DNA from: Bacillota bacterium | GTDB lineage: Bacteria > Bacillota > Negativicutes > Sporomusales > Sporomusaceae | DNA: 37,239 nt | Assembly: GCA_023443285.1 (NCBI GenBank) | Contig: JAEZVB010000023.1 | Coordinates: 1 to 37,239 of the forward strand | Reading direction: 5' to 3' | Part shown: positions 7,761 through 16,536 of the stretch, in pieces | How the letters are laid out: each line of letters starts with the position of its first letter | Numbering within the stretch: position 1 is the first letter of the stretch | Translations under genes and position numbers: made by a program | Notes under the pieces: model-generated | Told to the model about the DNA's origin: nothing | Database searches by the model: none | The model's input: the letters and a program-made list of their open reading frames with translations, nothing else

Positions 7761-8987
7761 ATGGCAAAAACCTATTTGTATAAAGCTAAGAATCAGACAG
7801 GCCAACTACTAACAGGCAGTCTTCTGGCAGATAATGAGAAGACGGTAGCCCTTCATATACGGGGGAAAGGCTGTTTCGTTTTACAAATAAAGGAACAAAG
7901 AAAAGCAAGTGATTTTATTGGAACAATACTGGGAAAATGGAATACTGTCAGTATAAAGGATATAGCGGTTGTCTGTCGTTTGTTATCAACTATGCTAGAT
8001 GCGGGCTTGTCTTTAGTTATTTGTTTAGGATTAATAATCGATCAAACAAATAATAACCATATTAGAACTGCCTTACAAAATGTATATATAAAGGTTAAAG
8101 AGGGCGAGGCATTCTCACAGGCACTTGCTGAACATCCCCGTGTATTTCCGGTGATGATGGTTAATATGGTGGAAGCGGGCGAGATCGGCGGTGTACTGGA
8201 CGAGGTGCTTCAACGTCTGGCCACACATTTTGAGAAAGAACATAAACTTAACGAGAAAATTAAATCAGCCATGACCTATCCGGCAGTTGTTATAGTGATG
8301 GCAGTATTGGCAATCATTTTTATTGTTATTTTTGTGTTGCCAGCATTTTTGAATATGTTTGACAGTATGAAGGTCGAACTTCCTTGGTCAACAAGGGTGT
8401 TGTTAGCATTACATGATTTCTTCAGAGACTACTGGCCAATACTGCTGCTAGTTGTTGGAGGAACAAGCATTTGGAGCAAAATAGTATTCGCTCAGCCTAC
8501 TATTCGTAAAACCTGGGAACGGATAATTTTGAGGATACCTGTTGTAGGACAACTAGTGCGAAAAGTTGCCATTGCTCGTTTCAGCCGAATTTTAAGCACG
8601 TTAATTCGTAGTGGTGTACCACTTATTACAGCCCTTGATGTTGTCAATAAGGTTATTGACAACCTAAGCATGATGGAAGCTATTACTAATTCCCAAGAGC
8701 GCTTAAAAGAAGGAGCGAGCTTGGCTGTAACTCTTGCATCCAGTCAAGTATTTACGCCTATGGTTATTCAAATGGTGGCTATTGGCGAAGAAAGCGGTAC
8801 CGTAGATAAGCTACTAGAGAAGGTTGCTGACTATTATGAAACTGAGGTCGATGACACGATATCTAGATTAAGTAGCATTATCGAGCCTGTCATTGTCGGG
8901 ATACTAGGAATATTAATAGGTTATATTGTTATATCGGTGGTGTTGCCACTCTTTGATATTATGATAAATATTGGTAATATAATGTAA
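7761..8987 (+). CDS. pilC: Type IV pilus inner-membrane platform protein PilC (GspF family)
   Basis: A 408-residue polytopic membrane protein forming the platform on which PilB and PilT act. It has the two GspF domains: the first about 70-195 (VCRLLSTMLDAGLSL, with VNMVEAGEIGGVLDEVL), the second about 270-395 (FSRILSTLIRSGVPL, with VQMVAIGEESGTVDKLL). Membrane segments lie near 172-195, 220-240 and 375-400. The short N-terminal segment MAKTYLYKAKNQTGQ is typical. It follows pilT by 15 bases with a ribosome site GGAGCGG, in the usual order pilB-pilT-pilC-pilin. Confidence 0.95.
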   Translation: MAKTYLYKAKNQTGQLLTGSLLADNEKTVALHIRGKGCFVLQIKEQRKASDFIGTILGKWNTVSIKDIAVVCRLLSTMLDAGLSLVICLGLIIDQTNNNHIRTALQNVYIKVKEGEAFSQALAEHPRVFPVMMVNMVEAGEIGGVLDEVLQRLATHFEKEHKLNEKIKSAMTYPAVVIVMAVLAIIFIVIFVLPAFLNMFDSMKVELPWSTRVLLALHDFFRDYWPILLLVVGGTSIWSKIVFAQPTIRKTWERIILRIPVVGQLVRKVAIARFSRILSTLIRSGVPLITALDVVNKVIDNLSMMEAITNSQERLKEGASLAVTLASSQVFTPMVIQMVAIGEESGTVDKLLEKVADYYETEVDDTISRLSSIIEPVIVGILGILIGYIVISVVLPLFDIMINIGNIM

Positions 8988-9014
8988 TCTAATCTCTAAT
9001 TGGGAAGTGAACTT

Positions 9015-9413
9015 ATGTTACGCAATCTTAAAAAGCAATTGATGAATGTTGATGGCTTTACTTTAGTTGAATTGCTGGTTGTTATTGCTATTCTTGGTAT
9101 ATTGGCCGCTATTGCTGTACCCAAAGTATCTGGGTCAATTACGTTAGCAAGGGCAGCTAAGCTTCAGGCTGACTTGCACACAATTGCTACAGCAATATCA
9201 TTATATGAGGCGGATAATGGTAAGTTGCCAGGAGAAGATCTTGATTCGGCATTAGTTCCTGCTTCCGGGAAAAAATATCTTCAAGCAATGCCAGTGCCCC
9301 CTGAGTCTGCGGTTCCTGCCACTTATAAAGACGGATATGATGCTGTTGCAGGTGTTGTGACAATAAAATTTGAAGGGAAAAACTACAAGTCTGATGGCTC
9401 TGGTGCGAAGTAA
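9015..9413 (+). CDS. Major type IV pilin-like protein (prepilin)
   Basis: A 132-residue prepilin. A short basic leader ending in DG is followed by FTLVELLVVIAILGILAAIAVP, the hydrophobic pilin spine with Glu at +5. The cleavage site for the prepilin peptidase is after Gly19. The globular part is small and has the pseudopilin/GspG-like LQADLHTIATAISLYEADNGKLP arrangement. It is the first pilin after pilC and immediately precedes the peptidase gene, so it is the best candidate for the main fibre subunit. The start at ATG 9015 has GGGAAGTGA upstream; the TTG at 9000 gives an unlikely leader. It could be a GspG-type major pseudopilin rather than PilA; with pilT present I prefer pilin. Confidence 0.85.
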   Translation: MLRNLKKQLMNVDGFTLVELLVVIAILGILAAIAVPKVSGSITLARAAKLQADLHTIATAISLYEADNGKLPGEDLDSALVPASGKKYLQAMPVPPESAVPATYKDGYDAVAGVVTIKFEGKNYKSDGSGAK

Positions 9414-9479
9414 TCTATATTCACTGCTGCAATAATCTGCTCAGTGTCTTAGTAGTATCACTATTCCGGGAGGAAGTAC

Positions 9480-10229
9480 ATGTTAAGCTTATTTGTTTTT
9501 TTACTGGGACTTGTTATTGGTAGTTTCTTAACAGCATGTATCTATAGATTACCTTTAAACCAATCGTTAGTGAAGCCAAGATCTCATTGCAATATTTGTA
9601 ACCAGCAGTTGCAGCTAAGAGATTTAATACCGGTTATTAGTTTTTTGCTGCTGCGTGGGCGTTGTCGCTTTTGCAGAGAATTAATATCTAGCCGCTATAT
9701 TTGTGTTGAATTGTTGACAGGATTTTTATATATATGGTGCTTTGCAATATTTGGGATATCGCTTCTCACAATAAAATCGATAATTCTTTCAACCTTTCTT
9801 ATTGGGATAACTTTCATTGATATTGATCACCAGCTTATCCTGGATAAAGTGTTGATAGGGCTTGCCATCACTGGTGTCATTACCAATTTATCTATTACTT
9901 CTGTCGCGGCTGGAGACATGGCTATAGCTGCCTTAACTGGCGGTGGGATATTTTTGTTTATCGCCATTGTCACTAAGGGCGGGATGGGTGGTGGCGATAT
10001 TAAGTTTGTAGCTGCGCTGGGTTTATGGTTGGGATTAAAACTCACATTACTTACAATATTGTTATCTTTTCTAGTGGGTGGTTTAGGTAGTGGACTACTT
10101 TTACTTACCCGCTTAAAGCGACGCAAAGATTTTATTCCATTTGGTCCATTTATCGCGGCTAGTGCATTTATAAGTATGCTATATGGTGAGCAACTTATCA
10201 GTTGGTATGTTGCCGTTTTTTTAAAATAA
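9480..10229 (+). CDS. pilD: Prepilin peptidase / N-methyltransferase
   Basis: A 249-residue A24-family aspartic membrane protease that cleaves prepilin leaders and methylates the new N-terminus. The N-terminal part has the methyltransferase zinc motif with two CxxC pairs (CNIC near 38, CRFC near 62). The catalytic aspartates are in FIDIDHQLI (about 118) and GMGGGDIKF (about 173-179). It has about eight hydrophobic helices. A clear GGGAGG precedes the ATG. Its substrates would be the pilin just upstream and the pseudopilins just downstream. Confidence 0.95.
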   Translation: MLSLFVFLLGLVIGSFLTACIYRLPLNQSLVKPRSHCNICNQQLQLRDLIPVISFLLLRGRCRFCRELISSRYICVELLTGFLYIWCFAIFGISLLTIKSIILSTFLIGITFIDIDHQLILDKVLIGLAITGVITNLSITSVAAGDMAIAALTGGGIFLFIAIVTKGGMGGGDIKFVAALGLWLGLKLTLLTILLSFLVGGLGSGLLLLTRLKRRKDFIPFGPFIAASAFISMLYGEQLISWYVAVFLK

Positions 10230-10304
10230 GCATAGTATCTTCCAGGGTATTTTTCGCTTACAGTCATGAATCATTATTATGGATATTATTCTGAGGGGTG
10301 TCAC

Positions 10305-10772
10305 ATGCAAAAAGGCCTGTCATTAATAGAAGTGATCATTGTAGCTGCTATGATAAGTTTTTTTGCTGTTGGCGCTGTACCGCGTATATTTACGACAATG
10401 GCTAATCAGGAACTGCAGACATTTACGACTAATCTGATGGCTGATATAAGGTGTATGCAACAGATGGCGCTTAATGCCAATGGAAAAAATGCCCCTCTGT
10501 ACACCTTGCGCTTTGCGCGAGGGAGCAAAAACTCCTATTATATTATTCATGATGGTCACAAGGCGATTAAGACTGTATATCTGCCTAACCATGTTCGAAT
10601 GACTGGCGACCCGGACTTTATTATGTTTTCAAATAAAGGAGCTCCGCGACGAGGACAAAAAATTGAATTTTACAGTAGCAATTCTGACAAGTTTTTATAT
10701 GTTTATATTGCTGGAGCCACAGGGCGAGTAAGGGTATCGGCCAATGGGAATACCGCAGAAAAGGACTATTGA
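10305..10772 (+). CDS. Minor pseudopilin (GspH/FimT-like)
   Basis: A 155-residue prepilin with a very short leader MQKG before LSLIEVIIVAAMISFFAV; Glu at +5 is kept. The globular part, with FTTNLMADIRCMQQMALN after the spine and a beta-rich C-terminus, fits GspH/FimT minor pilins, which help prime the fibre. ATG 10305 is preceded by GAGGGG at a good distance; the earlier ATG at 10266 has no ribosome site and would give a leader too long for this family. It is the first of a run of minor pilins that overlap or nearly touch. Confidence 0.8.
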   Translation: MQKGLSLIEVIIVAAMISFFAVGAVPRIFTTMANQELQTFTTNLMADIRCMQQMALNANGKNAPLYTLRFARGSKNSYYIIHDGHKAIKTVYLPNHVRMTGDPDFIMFSNKGAPRRGQKIEFYSSNSDKFLYVYIAGATGRVRVSANGNTAEKDY

Positions 10773-11206
10773 TGCAAAAGGTGTTACTAATGAAGAGAAT
10801 TTGGAGAAAAGGGCAGCAGGGCTATTTATATATAGATGCACTAATTGCCATGTTCATTTTATCAGTTGCCGTGGTTGCGATAATGGGAGTTTTTGCACAT
10901 TCTACTAAGCTAAATTCTAACGCCGCTCACTACACTGCAGCCACCAATATTGCCAGACAACAGATGGAATTATTGAAGAAGTGGTCTGCGAGTGATTGGA
11001 GTGATCCCAACTTGCCGGCCACAATTCCCTGGCAAGGTGAACCCAATAATCTAACTGTTAACAAAACAATCTTTGAAGTCAGAACAATTGTAGATCAGTT
11101 CAGCGACGTTGACCCGAATTTAGTTCAGATTACGGTCAGTGTTACGTGGAAAGAATCAAGTGCCAGCAAAAATGTTCAGCTTACCACCTATTTTTCCAAA
11201 GTGTAA
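10772..11206 (+). CDS. Minor pseudopilin (PilV/GspI-like)
   Basis: A 144-residue prepilin-like protein. After the leader ending QQG comes YLYIDALIAMFILSVAVVAIMG: the usual Glu at +5 is replaced by Asp, a conservative but uncommon change. NIARQQMELLKKW after the spine is typical of PilV/GspI minor pilins. The ATG overlaps the previous stop codon (TGATG), showing translational coupling; ATG 10790 with AAAAGGTG upstream is an alternative start with a shorter leader. It probably belongs to the tip complex. Confidence 0.75.
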   Translation: MQKVLLMKRIWRKGQQGYLYIDALIAMFILSVAVVAIMGVFAHSTKLNSNAAHYTAATNIARQQMELLKKWSASDWSDPNLPATIPWQGEPNNLTVNKTIFEVRTIVDQFSDVDPNLVQITVSVTWKESSASKNVQLTTYFSKV

Positions 11207-11240
11207 GCTGAACAATTGGCCAAAGTAGTGTGGAGGGGCT

Positions 11241-11777
11241 ATGAATCTAATTAAGAATGTCATAGGAAATAAATACGGGATGACATTAATTGAATTAGTG
11301 ATAGGTATGGCCTTAACCACTCTGCTCATGGCTGTTATCGCAAACAATTTGTCAACAGCATTACATGTCTGGAAAGCAGGAAAAAACCGTAGTGAAGTTG
11401 AATCAACAGCAAGGCTTGCTATTGATTCAATAATACGTGAAATACGTTATGCGAACAACCTACAGCTAAATTCTAAGTCATCTATAACAATTACAAAGAA
11501 AAGTTCTATCACCAACAAAATCCAAGAAACGATTACGTTTAGATATGGTAGTAGTGACTCTAGAACAATTTATAAGATTACAGATAAATCGACTTCAGGC
11601 GGAGGAATTGGTACGAATCCGTTAACAGCTGCTGTCATCAAAAATCTGGAGTTTGAATATGAGCCAACTATTGACCGCAATACAGTGTCAATAGTAATAC
11701 AAGCAACTGACTATAAAGGCGAGATTTTAGAATATCGTTCGACGATAAGATGCTTAAATGCTTTGGAAAGTGAATAG
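11241..11777 (+). CDS. Minor pseudopilin (PilW/GspJ-like)
   Basis: A 178-residue prepilin. The leader ends YG before MTLIELVIGMALTTLLMAVIANN, with Glu at +5. ARLAIDSIIREIRYANNLQL after the spine is the characteristic PilW/GspJ helix, and the rest is a Ser/Thr-rich beta domain (ITFRYGSSDSRTIYKI, ILEYRSTIRCLNA). It has a good ribosome site (GGAGGGG) and is followed with no gap by the PilX-like gene. Confidence 0.8.
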   Translation: MNLIKNVIGNKYGMTLIELVIGMALTTLLMAVIANNLSTALHVWKAGKNRSEVESTARLAIDSIIREIRYANNLQLNSKSSITITKKSSITNKIQETITFRYGSSDSRTIYKITDKSTSGGGIGTNPLTAAVIKNLEFEYEPTIDRNTVSIVIQATDYKGEILEYRSTIRCLNALESE

Positions 11778-11792
11778 GTGGTGGCAAGTCAT

Positions 11793-12851
11793 ATGCTTGC
11801 AAATCAGCGCGGGGCGGCCTCGCTGGTGGCTATACTTGTAATGCTTCTATTGTTAGTTATCGGAAGTGGTTTTGCTTTGCTTAGTTTGACAGATATAGAA
11901 ATGGCCAGTAATTATCGGGATGGGGTTATGGCTCAATATTTGGCTGAGGCCGGGGTTAAGCGGGCTATGGGTGAAATAAGAAAATCAGCTACTGGTGAAT
12001 GGGCAGGCGAAAGTAGAGCGTATTCGATTGGCAGCTATAAAGTCAAACCCCAATATGAAGTTAAGCCTGTTGAGAATCAAGGCATAAACCGAATTATCAC
12101 TTCAACCGGTACTGTAAATAATTCCACAAGAACCGTAGTTACAGCAGTAACATCAGAATCACCATATCAATATGTTGCGTATGCTGGGGGAAATATGAAT
12201 TTAGCAGGTTTGACTATTGGTGGAAATATCGGCAGTAATAAAGATATTACGGTTTTAGGCGGGACAATTACCGGTAGTATAGAGGCGGTTGGCGATATAT
12301 ATATTTATAATATAAATGCTCCTGCAAAAAATGCAGAGGCTGCTTTTAAAAAGCTACCTTCTTTCACTGCAGCAGACAGGCAGAAATATAGAAGTGTAGG
12401 TATACTCGCCAACGTTTTTGAAGATAATTCTCGGGGTTATACTTTTTGGGAGGATTTTACCAGTCTTGATAGTGAAGTGTATTATGTTGAAACAAAGTAT
12501 CCGCTGTTACTGGCTTCAGAAAATATCAGGGGACCAGGTATTATTTACTGTACCGGAGATATTTTATTGGCTGGCGCAACAGTTTCCAATAACGCAATAG
12601 TAATTTCAGAAAAAAATATTATAGTTACTGCGGGACGTATAGATAAAGTCCTGTTTGTCGCTGGCAATGATGTTGATGTTACATTAGCAGAATATTGTGG
12701 TAGTGTTATAGCTGGAGGCAATGTATCAATAGTTTCAGCTAGAAACGGGACTGACAAATTAGATATGACAGAAACACTAAAAAATCCGTTGTTGCCATCT
12801 GCTTGGGTTGTAGATAAAATGCAAATAAAGACATGGAATTCATATGAATAA
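11793..12851 (+). CDS. PilX-like pilus assembly protein with repetitive beta domain
   Basis: About 352 residues. The N-terminus NQRGAASLVAILVMLLLLVIGSGFALLSLTDIEMASNYRDG matches the PilX-type class that carries a pilin spine without the Glu at +5, and LAEAGVKRAMGEIR is the following helix. The C-terminal two thirds (from about 125) are rich in Gly/Ile/Val strands (GGNMNLAGLTIGGNIGSN, GGTITGSIEAVGDIYI, AGATVSNNAIVISEKNIIV), suggesting a right-handed beta solenoid somewhat like bactofilin repeats. I choose ATG 11793, with AGGTGG upstream; GTG 11778 directly after the previous stop is possible. It is probably a tip or assembly factor in the outer layers; the exact role is unknown. Confidence 0.7.
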   Translation: MLANQRGAASLVAILVMLLLLVIGSGFALLSLTDIEMASNYRDGVMAQYLAEAGVKRAMGEIRKSATGEWAGESRAYSIGSYKVKPQYEVKPVENQGINRIITSTGTVNNSTRTVVTAVTSESPYQYVAYAGGNMNLAGLTIGGNIGSNKDITVLGGTITGSIEAVGDIYIYNINAPAKNAEAAFKKLPSFTAADRQKYRSVGILANVFEDNSRGYTFWEDFTSLDSEVYYVETKYPLLLASENIRGPGIIYCTGDILLAGATVSNNAIVISEKNIIVTAGRIDKVLFVAGNDVDVTLAEYCGSVIAGGNVSIVSARNGTDKLDMTETLKNPLLPSAWVVDKMQIKTWNSYE

Positions 12852-12863
12852 TTGGAGGGCATC

Positions 12864-13145
12864 ATGATGCAGCTGAAAAACTATATGGAAGATTTAGTAT
12901 GGGAACAATTGGACGAGGTGATTGCAAATAATCCAGGGGTGTGTAGTTGTGATAAATGCCGCCTGGATATTGCATCATTGGCACTTAATTCTTTACCGCC
13001 ACGGTATATTGTGACATCTGCAGGGGAGACTTATGCCCGAATCAAGGTATTGGAATATCAATTCAAGGTTGATATTATAACTGCGATTACCCAGGCACTT
13101 CAGGTAGTGGGCAATAATCCTCGTCATGATGCAAGTAAAGATTAA
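12864..13145 (+). CDS. ComFB family protein (putative cyclic dinucleotide receptor)
   Basis: A 93-residue soluble protein of the late-competence ComFB family: NYMEDLVWEQLDEVIA at the start, the CSCDKCRLDIASLALN motif (about 27-42) with three cysteines likely to bind zinc, the following LPPRYIVTS, and a helical end. Members in cyanobacteria and other bacteria have been described as c-di-AMP/c-di-GMP binding. GGAGGG is 5-8 bases before ATG 12864/12867. It lies between the PilX-like gene and pilM and overlaps pilM by 20 bases, so it is made together with the pilus. The inferred role is a second-messenger input to pilus function. Confidence 0.8.
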   Translation: MMQLKNYMEDLVWEQLDEVIANNPGVCSCDKCRLDIASLALNSLPPRYIVTSAGETYARIKVLEYQFKVDIITAITQALQVVGNNPRHDASKD

Positions 13146-14241
13146 GAGGGCTGGAGCAACGATAAGTAGATTATTTAAAAAGAGCCCGACTTCTACTGTC
13201 GGTTTAGATATTAGTTCAGGAGCCATTAAAATTGCTGAAGTGTGCTGGATACAAGGGCAACCGGAGCTTGTGGCGGCAGATATTGAGGAACTGTCAACCA
13301 ACACGGTTAGAGATGGCTATGTACTGAATAAAGAAAAACTGACTGAAACCCTGGAACGGGCTTGGGCCTTGCGGGGTGTTAAGGGTAAGCATGTTGTATT
13401 ATCTTTGAGTGGGCAAGCTGTGCTTATCAGGGAATTATTGTTTCCAGCTATGAATGACGAAGAATTGCGGCAGGCTGTTAAGTGGGAATTAGATAAATAT
13501 ATCTCAACGCCGGATGCAGCTAATTATTATTTTGATTTTGCGGTGCTTGGAACTGCTAAGGATATGCAAAACATTAGAGTGCTGCTTGTTGCCGCGCCGC
13601 TGGAAATGATAAGTGGGTTAATCAGGGCGGTAAAGCAAGCCGGTTTAAAGCCATTAGCTATTGATATTGAACCTCTGGCTTTGCAACGGACAATGGAAAA
13701 GGCTAACAATGCTATTATTATTGATATTGGTGCCGGATGTTGCCAATTGAATCTTTTTCAGCAAGGTTCCCCGTTGGTATCACGCTTTATTCCGCTTAGT
13801 GGCGGACGCTTTACTGAGGCCATTGGGAAAGTATTAGTACTCGATTTCTACGAAGCCGAAAAGTTAAAAAAACAACACAAAGGATTACTGTCTAAGAGTA
13901 GCCAATCAGGCAAAGTGCCAACTGCTGTTCATCAGAGCTTAAACCTGTTAGTAGGCGAACTAGCTCGCGAAATTCGTCGTACAATTGATTACTATCAAAT
14001 GCAAAATCGCGATGCGTTTATTGATAAAGTTGTATTAACCGGTGGTGGTGCACAACTAGATAATCTAGCAGATAATCTTTCGACATTATTGGCAGGAACC
14101 CAGGTGCTTATTCATTCTCCCTTAACTTTTTTGCAAATATCACCTTCACTTAGCATAGAGAGGCTTCAAGAAGTGGAACTTCAAATAGCTGTGGCCATCG
14201 GTTTGGCGCTGCGCAGGAGTGACGAGAAGAATGGTGATTGA
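13126..14241 (+). CDS. pilM: Type IV pilus inner-membrane complex protein PilM
   Basis: A 371-residue actin-like cytoplasmic ATP-binding protein that binds the N-terminus of PilN. STVGLDISSGAIKIAEV near 22-38 is the phosphate-1 motif, ELRQAVKWELDKYI near 111-124 is the PilM-specific helix, IIIDIGAGCCQLNLF near 198 is phosphate-2, and VVLTGGGAQLDNLADNL near 303 the adenosine motif. ATG 13126 lies inside comFB, so translation is coupled; its own ribosome site is weak. The stop overlaps the start of pilN. Confidence 0.9.
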   Translation: MMQVKIKRAGATISRLFKKSPTSTVGLDISSGAIKIAEVCWIQGQPELVAADIEELSTNTVRDGYVLNKEKLTETLERAWALRGVKGKHVVLSLSGQAVLIRELLFPAMNDEELRQAVKWELDKYISTPDAANYYFDFAVLGTAKDMQNIRVLLVAAPLEMISGLIRAVKQAGLKPLAIDIEPLALQRTMEKANNAIIIDIGAGCCQLNLFQQGSPLVSRFIPLSGGRFTEAIGKVLVLDFYEAEKLKKQHKGLLSKSSQSGKVPTAVHQSLNLLVGELAREIRRTIDYYQMQNRDAFIDKVVLTGGGAQLDNLADNLSTLLAGTQVLIHSPLTFLQISPSLSIERLQEVELQIAVAIGLALRRSDEKNGD

Positions 14242-14770
14242 AATTAATTTGCTGCCGCCCGAACATCGTCAGTCAAGTTGGTCTGTAAACAAGATTATGG
14301 TATTGATTGCTATTGCAAGTGTGGTTGTGATTATGAGCCTTGCCGGTTTCCAACGGTATACTATCTGGCAGTTAGAAAAAGGTATTGCTGTAGCACAGCA
14401 ACAGTATTCGCTGTTAAGCTTAACTCAGAAAATGATGGTGCAGGCAGATAGTGAAAATCAGGTAGCTGCCGCAAAAACAACACTGTTGCTCAAGCTTACG
14501 GCAGAGCGAAAGGCATGGCATGCTATCTTTGGACGGTTGGGCGTGATTGCTCCACCACAAATTTGGTTGACGGAATTAACAGTTGCTGACAAGGGGGTAT
14601 TACGAATTAAGGGAAATGCAGTTGCTTACCCGGATTTGGTAAAATTTTTACAACTGCTTGAGCAGGACGAGTTATTGACAGCCCCTCAATTAGTAAAGGC
14701 TGAGCAGGATGCAGTAGCTACTGTAACTAGGTTTGAATTGACTGTAAAGGTTAAGGGCATGCAGCCATGA
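14231..14770 (+). CDS. pilN: Type IV pilus inner-membrane protein PilN
   Basis: A 179-residue bitopic membrane protein. It starts MVIEINLLPPEHR, the INLLP motif that docks into PilM, followed by a membrane segment (about 20-38), a coiled coil and a small periplasmic domain (APPQIWLTELTVAD, LRIKGNA). The ATG at 14231 overlaps the pilM stop and has AGGAG upstream; a GTG at 14219 would add four residues before the motif. The ATGA overlap with pilO shows tight coupling. Confidence 0.9.
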   Translation: MVIEINLLPPEHRQSSWSVNKIMVLIAIASVVVIMSLAGFQRYTIWQLEKGIAVAQQQYSLLSLTQKMMVQADSENQVAAAKTTLLLKLTAERKAWHAIFGRLGVIAPPQIWLTELTVADKGVLRIKGNAVAYPDLVKFLQLLEQDELLTAPQLVKAEQDAVATVTRFELTVKVKGMQP

Positions 14771-15336
14771 ATATAGTCAGGGGTATGCTGATTAACCGGT
14801 ATAAGATTTTCTGTTTTTTTCTAGGGGGATTGGGTTTTGTTCTGCTATGTTATAATTATGTACTTATACCTCAATATTTGCGTATAAATGAGTTAACAGC
14901 AACCAGAAACGAACTCATACAAAAAAACACTAATATCCAAGATTTTGCAAAAAAAAATCCGGACACTAGTAAGTATCTGGCTGAGATAAAAAGAAAGAAT
15001 GTATTGGCTGATGCTTTGTTGCCAAACAAGGCAGATATTGCTAGCTTCCTGATTCAACTTGAGAGCACAGCTGCGGCCTCCGGGCTACAAATGTGTGAAA
15101 TAAAGCCAGGGCAGAGTATAAGTAAAGCTGGTTATCTGGAAGTTCCGGTAGAGGTAATTATTAAGGGATCATTTGGTCAGCTCCTTGCCTTTTTACAAAA
15201 GCTTGATAATGTAGCAAGGTTTAATTCTGTCAGCAATGTTAGTATTAGATCTCATCAGGGTGTGTTAGATAGTAAGTTAACTATTGTTATCTATAGTTAT
15301 GGCGAGCCCAAAGGGGCTCAGAGCCAGGCAAGGTAG
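14767..15336 (+). CDS. pilO: Type IV pilus inner-membrane protein PilO
   Basis: A 189-residue partner of PilN: cytoplasmic start, membrane segment (about 13-33), coiled coil (RINELTATRNELIQKN), then the periplasmic ferredoxin-like domain (LPNKADIASFLIQLESTAAASGLQM, VIIKGSFGQLLAFLQKLDNVARF). It starts inside the pilN stop codon. The next pilus gene expected here would be pilP, but aroC intervenes. Confidence 0.9.
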   Translation: MNIVRGMLINRYKIFCFFLGGLGFVLLCYNYVLIPQYLRINELTATRNELIQKNTNIQDFAKKNPDTSKYLAEIKRKNVLADALLPNKADIASFLIQLESTAAASGLQMCEIKPGQSISKAGYLEVPVEVIIKGSFGQLLAFLQKLDNVARFNSVSNVSIRSHQGVLDSKLTIVIYSYGEPKGAQSQAR

Positions 15337-15366
15337 TAATGGTATATTTATATTAGGGGTGGATAT

Positions 15367-16536
15367 ATGTTAAGGTTTATGACTGCAGGAGAATCGCATG
15401 GTCCTGCACTTACTGCAATGCTTGAAGGTGTGCCAGCAGGTGTAATGATTGATCTTGAAAAAATAAATATTGATTTGGCTCGCCGCCAGCAAGGTTTTGG
15501 GCGTGGCGGACGGATGTTAATTGAAAAGGATAAGGCTGAGGTATTATCCGGTATTCGCTTTGGACAGACCCTAGGCAGTCCGATTACTTTGATGATTTCC
15601 AATCGTGACTGGGCAAACTGGCAGGAGCGTATGGCGCAGTTTGGTAATCCTGCCGGGGCTGTAGTAACAGCACCAAGACCCGGACACGCTGATTTGCCAG
15701 GTATATTGAAATATAATCGGGACGATGTGCGCGATATCTTAGAACGTGCGAGTGCCAGGGAAACGGCCGCTAGGGTCGCTGGTGGAGCTATCTGTAAGCA
15801 ATTGTTGGCAGCGGTCGGTATTAAAATTTGTTCACATGTAGTTAATATTGGTGGTGTTAATGCCAAGGTTGTGCCGGAGAGCTATGAAGATATGCTTGCT
15901 AAACAGGTAGCATCTGAGGTAGGGTGCATTGACCCCGCAGCGGAAGAAAAGATGAAAGCCGCTATCTTACAGGCCAAAGAGCAGGGTGATTCGCTGGGGG
16001 GAGTTTTTGAGGTAGTGACCTATGGGGCAATGCCGGGTCTGGGCAGCCATATCCAATGGGATCGCCGTTTGGACAGCAAACTGGCAGGAGCGCTTATGTC
16101 TATTCAAGCCATTAAGGGTGTCGAGATTGGTGCTGGCTTTGCCTGTGCAGATAGGCCAGGCAGCCAAGTTCATGATGAAATTTATTATGACAGTAGCCGG
16201 GGCTATTATCGTCAAACCAATAATGCCGGTGGTGTCGAAGGTGGTATAACCAATGGTGAACCTATTGTTATCAGAGCAGCGATGAAACCCATTCCGACAC
16301 TAATGAAGCCGCTTGCATCAGTTGATATTTCTTCACAGATGCCGCTCAAAGCAAATACCGAACGTAGTGATGTATGTGCAGTAACGGCAGCAGCAGTAGT
16401 GGGGGAAGCAATGACTGCAATAGTGTTGGCGGAAGCTTTGTTGGACAAATTCGGCGGCGATAATATGGCTGAAATAACACAAAGAGTGGTACAGTATCGA
16501 GAAGCTGCTAAGAGAGCTTCCAAGGACAATGGCTGA
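15367..16536 (+). CDS. aroC: Chorismate synthase
   Basis: A 389-residue FMN-dependent enzyme that converts 5-enolpyruvylshikimate-3-phosphate to chorismate. Signatures: GESHGPALTAMLEGVPAG at 8-25, RRQQGFGRGGRM near 38-49, SGIRFGQTLGSPI, RPGHADLPGILKY near 101, RASARETAARVAGGA near 128, and MKPIPTLMKPL near 303. The protein is complete. The gene stands between pilO and the pilP-like gene with only 30 bases before it and an 8-base overlap after it, so it is co-transcribed with the pilus genes. This links aromatic synthesis with the aroK-aroB pair downstream. Confidence 0.97.
   Translation: MLRFMTAGESHGPALTAMLEGVPAGVMIDLEKINIDLARRQQGFGRGGRMLIEKDKAEVLSGIRFGQTLGSPITLMISNRDWANWQERMAQFGNPAGAVVTAPRPGHADLPGILKYNRDDVRDILERASARETAARVAGGAICKQLLAAVGIKICSHVVNIGGVNAKVVPESYEDMLAKQVASEVGCIDPAAEEKMKAAILQAKEQGDSLGGVFEVVTYGAMPGLGSHIQWDRRLDSKLAGALMSIQAIKGVEIGAGFACADRPGSQVHDEIYYDSSRGYYRQTNNAGGVEGGITNGEPIVIRAAMKPIPTLMKPLASVDISSQMPLKANTERSDVCAVTAAAVVGEAMTAIVLAEALLDKFGGDNMAEITQRVVQYREAAKRASKDNG

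Noticed and set aside
15348..15866. A 172-residue minus-strand ORF opposite aroC
   Set aside because: The opposite strand encodes well-conserved chorismate synthase; the ORF has Pro/Ala/Thr-rich shadow composition and no ribosome site evidence.
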